From Cylindrotheca closterium (Eukaryota > Bacillariophyta > Bacillariophyceae > Bacillariales > Bacillariaceae), in assembly GCA_933822405.4 (NCBI GenBank), contig CAKOGP040002103.1, positions 1 through 64,000 of the forward strand: 64,000 nt of DNA. The letters are read 5' to 3'. Made by a program: the position numbers and the translations under genes. Under the pieces are notes generated by a model that ran no database searches, was not told the DNA's origin, and saw nothing but the letters and a program-made list of their open reading frames with translations. Shown piece after piece: positions 60,363 through 64,000 of this stretch. Position 1 is the stretch's first letter, and every line of letters starts with the position of its first letter.

Positions 60363-62729
60363 ATGACGGACTCCGTCATCTTCTTCATGTTTCTATTTCT
60401 CTTATCATCAAGGTGCATCATAAATGTCAAGTCGTTTTCATCGGAATCACATTATGCCAGAGCAGCCATTCGACACCACCTGAGTATTATTACTACTACT
60501 ACTACTACTAGTAGTAGTAGTAGTAGTAGTAGTAGTAGCCACACGGCTCGTTTCGCTTCGTTGCAATCCAGAGATGATACAGAGGAAGAAGACCAAACGC
60601 TGAGCGAGAAACAAAAAGAGGCTCTCGAATTGATCCAAAGAGGAGAGAATGTCTTTATTACTGGAGTCGCTGGAACTGGGAAATCGTTGCTCCTTCGACG
60701 AGCCTTGCAATATTTGAACACCTACTACAACCCAAAACAATACGTCGCGGTGGGCCCGACTGGTCCGACGGCCATTGCGTTGGAAGGACAGACAATTCAT
60801 AGCTTTGCAGGCATTGGCATACCCCGAACCATGGATGATTTTAAGAAGGTAAAGAGAAAACGAAAGCAATGGAAAGATCTCAAGGCTATGGTATTGGATG
60901 AAGCGTCCATGGTATCGGGAGAGTTCTTTGATCTGCTGTCCAACGCAGTCAGTGAGATTCGGCAAGATCCAAGACCCTTTGGTGGGATTCAATTGATTAT
61001 TTGTGGTGACTTTCTTCAACTATCCCCCATTGCCCCTCGCAGGGCGGATATGGAGAATATGGTCGTAGCACTTCAAGAAAAGGAGGGATTGGCGGAAGAA
61101 GATGCCATTGAAATATTATTCAGGAATAGAGGCTTCTGCTTCCAATCGTACAATTGGCAAAAGGCGAACTTTCAGGTAGTGGAATTGGACCAAGTCTTTC
61201 GGCAACAGAACAAACAATTCATTGATGTCTTGCAAGACATTCGCCGGGCACAGATTTCTCCAGCCACGACGGAATTTTTGAGAAAAAATTGCCAACGACC
61301 CTTGCCACCGAACGAATTTGGGATCCGTCCAACGATCTTGCACTCCAAAAATAAAGATGTTTTGAGGGATAACCTGATCGAGCTGAACGAGCTGAAAGGA
61401 GACACGGTCGAGTTCCAAGCCAAGGATGATATTATCAAGGAAAAGGGAGCACCAAAATGGGCTGAGAATCAGCTTTGGAAGAGCCAATTCTTTACCAACT
61501 GTATCGCTGAAGAAAAGCTTCAGCTGAAGATTGGCGCGCAAGTCATGCTCATCAAGAACGAAGGACAAGGAAAGAAACAGTTGGTGAACGGATCGAGAGG
61601 AAAAATCGTTGGCTTTCGCAAGCCGCCTCCATCAATCAAACCAGCGGAAGCAGCACTACTTCTACCTGGCGTCGAAAAGTATCCTGTAGTCCAATTCATC
61701 AGCGGTGTCAAAAAGATCATCCTACCGACCTCGTTTGAATCGAGATTGATTGGGATTGGAAGCTGCACAAGAATTGCCATTCCGCTCAAGCTAGCTTGGG
61801 CAATTACAACCCACAAGGCACAAGGTCTCACTCTTGATTATGTCATTGCCGATCTTGGTGAGGTCTTTGCAGAGGCTCAGACATATGTTGCCCTAAGTCG
61901 TGCATCTGACGAAGCAGGCTTGGAATTGCGCAATTTCTCGCCGAATCGAGTCAAGGCAAATAGGATAGCCTTGTCCTTCTATCAAGATCCAAATCAGGAA
62001 TTCGAAATGTGGAACGGAAAGATGGCGCCGCCGATGTCATCACAGGACCAAGCGCGTACAGCTCCGGCACCTGTTATTCAACCACCTCAAAACGAACGAA
62101 AATCCTTCGAGTTATGGGAAGACGAGGAGATGGCACAGCTTGTAGCCGGACAAAACCCAAAGCCAGCCAAATCATCACCCAAGCCATCGACGAGTGTTAA
62201 CCGTGTGCATGCACCAAAGGAACGACAGCAGTATCCGCACCCCGACTTGGACCGCCTTCCACTTGTGCAACCGCATGTGAGTTTGCGTGTGAAGAATGAG
62301 CGTGGTCGTAAGATCATGACCATTTCGGAGTCACCGAGAGACCAAGCAACCGTTACAGTCATGTCCGAACAAGCTTCTGTCCCGTCATCGCCACCACCGT
62401 CGCCGCCACCACCGCCACCACTAGAGCCACATGCAGAGCCCGAAGAACAATCATCATCCGTTTCATTTGAGGGGAAACTTGTTGTCTTCTCTGGTGTCCT
62501 CCGCTTTATGAATAGAGAGAAAGCTGAAAATCTCGTTCGGGAAAACGGGGGCATTGTACGGAAAGCTGTTAGCAGCAAGATTGATTACATGGTAACCGGC
62601 AACAAGCTAGGGAACGGCAAGCCCATAACAGAAGGTGCTGACTACAAGAAAGCAAAAGCAATCACTGCTAAGACGATACAAATCATCGCCGAAGACGATT
62701 TCTATGATTTGGTTAAGCACAATCTTTAA
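60363..62729 (+). CDS. PIF1-family DNA helicase with C-terminal BRCT domain
   Basis: 788 residues from ATG 60363. The N-terminus is a hydrophobic signal-like segment (VIFFMFLFLLSSRCIINVKS) with Phe right after Ser, followed by a low-complexity Thr/Ser run, so organelle (probably plastid) import is likely. The helicase core shows Walker A GVAGTGKS (101-108), Walker B VLDEASM, GGIQLIICGDFLQLSP, DQVFRQQNKQFI and the PIF1 C-terminal TTHKAQGLTLDYV and YVALSRAS. A linker rich in Pro/Gln follows, and a BRCT-like domain closes the protein (about 700-788: FEGKLVVFSGVL through DYKKAKAITAKTIQII). PIF1 helicases resolve G-quadruplexes and recombination intermediates in organelles; a BRCT fusion is uncommon in the family as I know it. 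A two-codon uORF precedes the start. Confidence 0.9.
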   Translation: MTDSVIFFMFLFLLSSRCIINVKSFSSESHYARAAIRHHLSIITTTTTTSSSSSSSSSSHTARFASLQSRDDTEEEDQTLSEKQKEALELIQRGENVFITGVAGTGKSLLLRRALQYLNTYYNPKQYVAVGPTGPTAIALEGQTIHSFAGIGIPRTMDDFKKVKRKRKQWKDLKAMVLDEASMVSGEFFDLLSNAVSEIRQDPRPFGGIQLIICGDFLQLSPIAPRRADMENMVVALQEKEGLAEEDAIEILFRNRGFCFQSYNWQKANFQVVELDQVFRQQNKQFIDVLQDIRRAQISPATTEFLRKNCQRPLPPNEFGIRPTILHSKNKDVLRDNLIELNELKGDTVEFQAKDDIIKEKGAPKWAENQLWKSQFFTNCIAEEKLQLKIGAQVMLIKNEGQGKKQLVNGSRGKIVGFRKPPPSIKPAEAALLLPGVEKYPVVQFISGVKKIILPTSFESRLIGIGSCTRIAIPLKLAWAITTHKAQGLTLDYVIADLGEVFAEAQTYVALSRASDEAGLELRNFSPNRVKANRIALSFYQDPNQEFEMWNGKMAPPMSSQDQARTAPAPVIQPPQNERKSFELWEDEEMAQLVAGQNPKPAKSSPKPSTSVNRVHAPKERQQYPHPDLDRLPLVQPHVSLRVKNERGRKIMTISESPRDQATVTVMSEQASVPSSPPPSPPPPPPLEPHAEPEEQSSSVSFEGKLVVFSGVLRFMNREKAENLVRENGGIVRKAVSSKIDYMVTGNKLGNGKPITEGADYKKAKAITAKTIQIIAEDDFYDLVKHNL
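60492..60527. repeat. (ACT)6/(AGT)6 perfect inverted repeat in coding sequence
   Basis: Six ACT triplets followed by nine AGT triplets encode TTTTTT and a Ser run. The first 36 bp are perfectly self-complementary, so the strand can fold into a hairpin. The Ser run ends with AGC. Confidence 0.95.
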
Positions 62730-62897
62730 CTTTTGTTTTACTCTGTAGACTTTCCTCAGAAGTTCAACATGGTACAGTAAATTCCAGGTTTGGGAAAACA
62801 GGTACTAGTCTAGCCCTTTATCCGCCCTTCTCCGATATGATGAAAATGAATATTGCAGTGAACTTGAAACTATCGTCATCATCTTTGACATCAATGA

Positions 62898-64000
62898 ATG
62901 AAAGACATGATGATAATAGTGAAGCTCTTTTGTCTTCTATTACTTCTTGCTTGGGATGTATGTGCCACAACTGAGCAAGATGTCAATAACATGGCATTGG
63001 ACGGAGGCACTGTTCAAATGCAATACCTACATGACGATGGAAAAACCATAAGATCGGTGTCGTGCCCTCGCTACTTTTTCACGCTTTCTACCGCCAATGT
63101 TCAAGCCGAGATCAAGTATAAGCTATATCACAGTAGGTGGAGTGATCGTGTCATATTGGACCTGATGTACCATGGTCTCCGATACGGGGATGTCAATGGT
63201 ACTCGTACAAGTCCCGAGTCCACTTCATCCAAAAAGAAGAAAAATCAGCAACTAAAGTGGGATATTCTCCAACGGAATGCTAATTCTCATTGCAAGTGGG
63301 AAGGAATCGTTTGCAACAAGGATAACAAAGTAACTCAGATCTCTCTCTCGCGGTTGGGACTATCAGGAACACTTCCCGACGAATTGCATCAAATGTCGCA
63401 ATTAGAAATGATCGAAGTCAATAACAACAAAATCCATGGGAGGCTGCATGCCTCGTATGGTAAAATGTCGAGCTTGAAGCTATTCAATGTGGAAGATAAT
63501 CATCTTGAAGGCAGCATCCCAGGGTCCTGGTCACATGGAATGACAAGCATGGAGTTCTTCTCGCTTGCTGGCAACTCTTTCACGGGCACTTTGCCACAGC
63601 TTGATGACTGGAAGTCGCTCATCTACCTGGACTTGTCAAGAAATCGTCTCGAAGGTCCTGTCAGCTTGTTTGAAAACAACCTGAAGCTTGCGACTCTTTC
63701 TCTACGTCGCAATCAATTGACCGGCACACTTCAACTGCAAAGTTCGCTTCCGGAAATGAAGGGCCTTGATCTGAGCCATAACCAACTGTCCGGGACCGCC
63801 ATATCCAAAGATTTCTTGAGCAACATGCCTAACTTGCTTGAGCTCTCGATGCAATCTAATCTATTGACTGGATACCTTCCCAGCGAACTTTTCCTCCTGT
63901 CGCATCTCAGAATGCTTAGGTTGAGCGATAACTTGCTGACAGGCTCTTTGCCAGATGCAGAATCATCGACTGGAGGAAAGTGGAGTGATATGAAAGAATT
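62898..64000 (+). CDS. Secreted leucine-rich repeat protein, 5' part (runs off the window)
   Basis: Reading from ATG 62898 (62907 and 62910 also possible in frame) the ORF stays open to the window end at 64000, so the stop is outside. The start is hydrophobic (IVKLFCLLLLLAWDVCA), a signal peptide. About residues 30-135 form a Cys-containing N-cap (CKWEGIVCN is the plant/stramenopile LRR N-terminal cap motif). From there plant-type LRRs of the form LxxLxLSxNxLxGxLP repeat at about 24 residues (LSRLGLSGTLPDELHQM, LAGNSFTGTLP, LDLSHNQLSG, LRLSDNLLTGSLP). Whether a membrane segment or kinase follows is not visible. Probably an extracellular recognition or adhesion protein. Confidence 0.85.
   Translation, partial: MKDMMIIVKLFCLLLLLAWDVCATTEQDVNNMALDGGTVQMQYLHDDGKTIRSVSCPRYFFTLSTANVQAEIKYKLYHSRWSDRVILDLMYHGLRYGDVNGTRTSPESTSSKKKKNQQLKWDILQRNANSHCKWEGIVCNKDNKVTQISLSRLGLSGTLPDELHQMSQLEMIEVNNNKIHGRLHASYGKMSSLKLFNVEDNHLEGSIPGSWSHGMTSMEFFSLAGNSFTGTLPQLDDWKSLIYLDLSRNRLEGPVSLFENNLKLATLSLRRNQLTGTLQLQSSLPEMKGLDLSHNQLSGTAISKDFLSNMPNLLELSMQSNLLTGYLPSELFLLSHLRMLRLSDNLLTGSLPDAESSTGGKWSDMKE

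Noticed and set aside
1..64000. CRISPR array, rRNA, transposase or integrase
   Set aside because: I scanned for direct-repeat/spacer patterns, transposase motifs and reverse transcriptase motifs and saw none; repeats present are microsatellites, the 76-bp pair and diverged duplicates.

Overview
The window looks like nuclear DNA of a pennate diatom (stramenopile). The evidence is: compact genes with short GT-AG introns; four proteins whose N-terminus reads as signal peptide followed by a Phe-containing plastid transit motif, the targeting style of secondary plastids; many secreted, putatively GPI-anchored Cys-rich proteins; BspA-like leucine-rich repeat proteins; and AAA_16/TPR ATPases of a kind I associate with diatoms. 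The species cannot be fixed from sequence alone. I see no prokaryotic operons, CRISPR array, rRNA or convincing tRNA.

Layout. 0-9 kb: AAA_16-TPR ATPase (-), Tpa1/OGFOD1-like prolyl hydroxylase (+), LigT-type RNA cyclic phosphodiesterase (-), plastid asparaginyl-tRNA synthetase (+). 9-19 kb: two-module Cys-rich surface protein (-), mitochondrial-type adenylate kinase (+), plastid DUF445 protein (-), a degenerate 1.7-kb stretch, DOMON surface protein (+), plastid NYN-domain nuclease (-). 19-31 kb: a tandem pair of CRAL-TRIO genes, a one-module paralogue of the Cys-rich protein, PhzF-like isomerase, N-myristoylation-type small protein, SnoaL-like protein, a coiled-coil membrane protein with a 29-nt microexon, another Cys-rich surface protein, and a DUF1772 membrane protein. 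31-43 kb: a frameshifted unknown gene, a BspA-LRR/ankyrin gene, a membrane protein, a short-chain dehydrogenase, then about 5 kb of repeat-rich, gene-poor DNA with a gene carrying a premature TAG, a decayed gene between two diverged direct repeats, and tRNA-like and palindromic sequences. 43-54 kb: FYVE-ankyrin protein, second BspA-LRR gene with a frameshift, a secreted EndA-type nuclease with two exon-aligned 198-residue repeats, a broken unknown gene, an ankyrin-SDR fusion lacking normal catalytic motifs, and a SRPBCC protein. 54-64 kb: a second AAA_16-TPR ATPase with three introns, a small acidic protein, a GT31 (core-1 galactosyltransferase-like) enzyme, a PIF1 helicase with a C-terminal BRCT domain, and the 5' part of a secreted LRR protein that runs off the end.

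Themes. Several genes plausibly act together only in the sense of cellular compartment: plastid information processing (AsnRS, NYN nuclease, PIF1-BRCT), and cell surface/extracellular functions (Cys-rich proteins, DOMON, nuclease, LRR). Four loci are interrupted by single-base frame changes or a stop. Either recent decay or residual assembly errors could explain these, and reads or transcripts would decide. Intron boundaries were chosen from GT-AG sites that restore frame and match paralogues; they are my reading, not RNA data.
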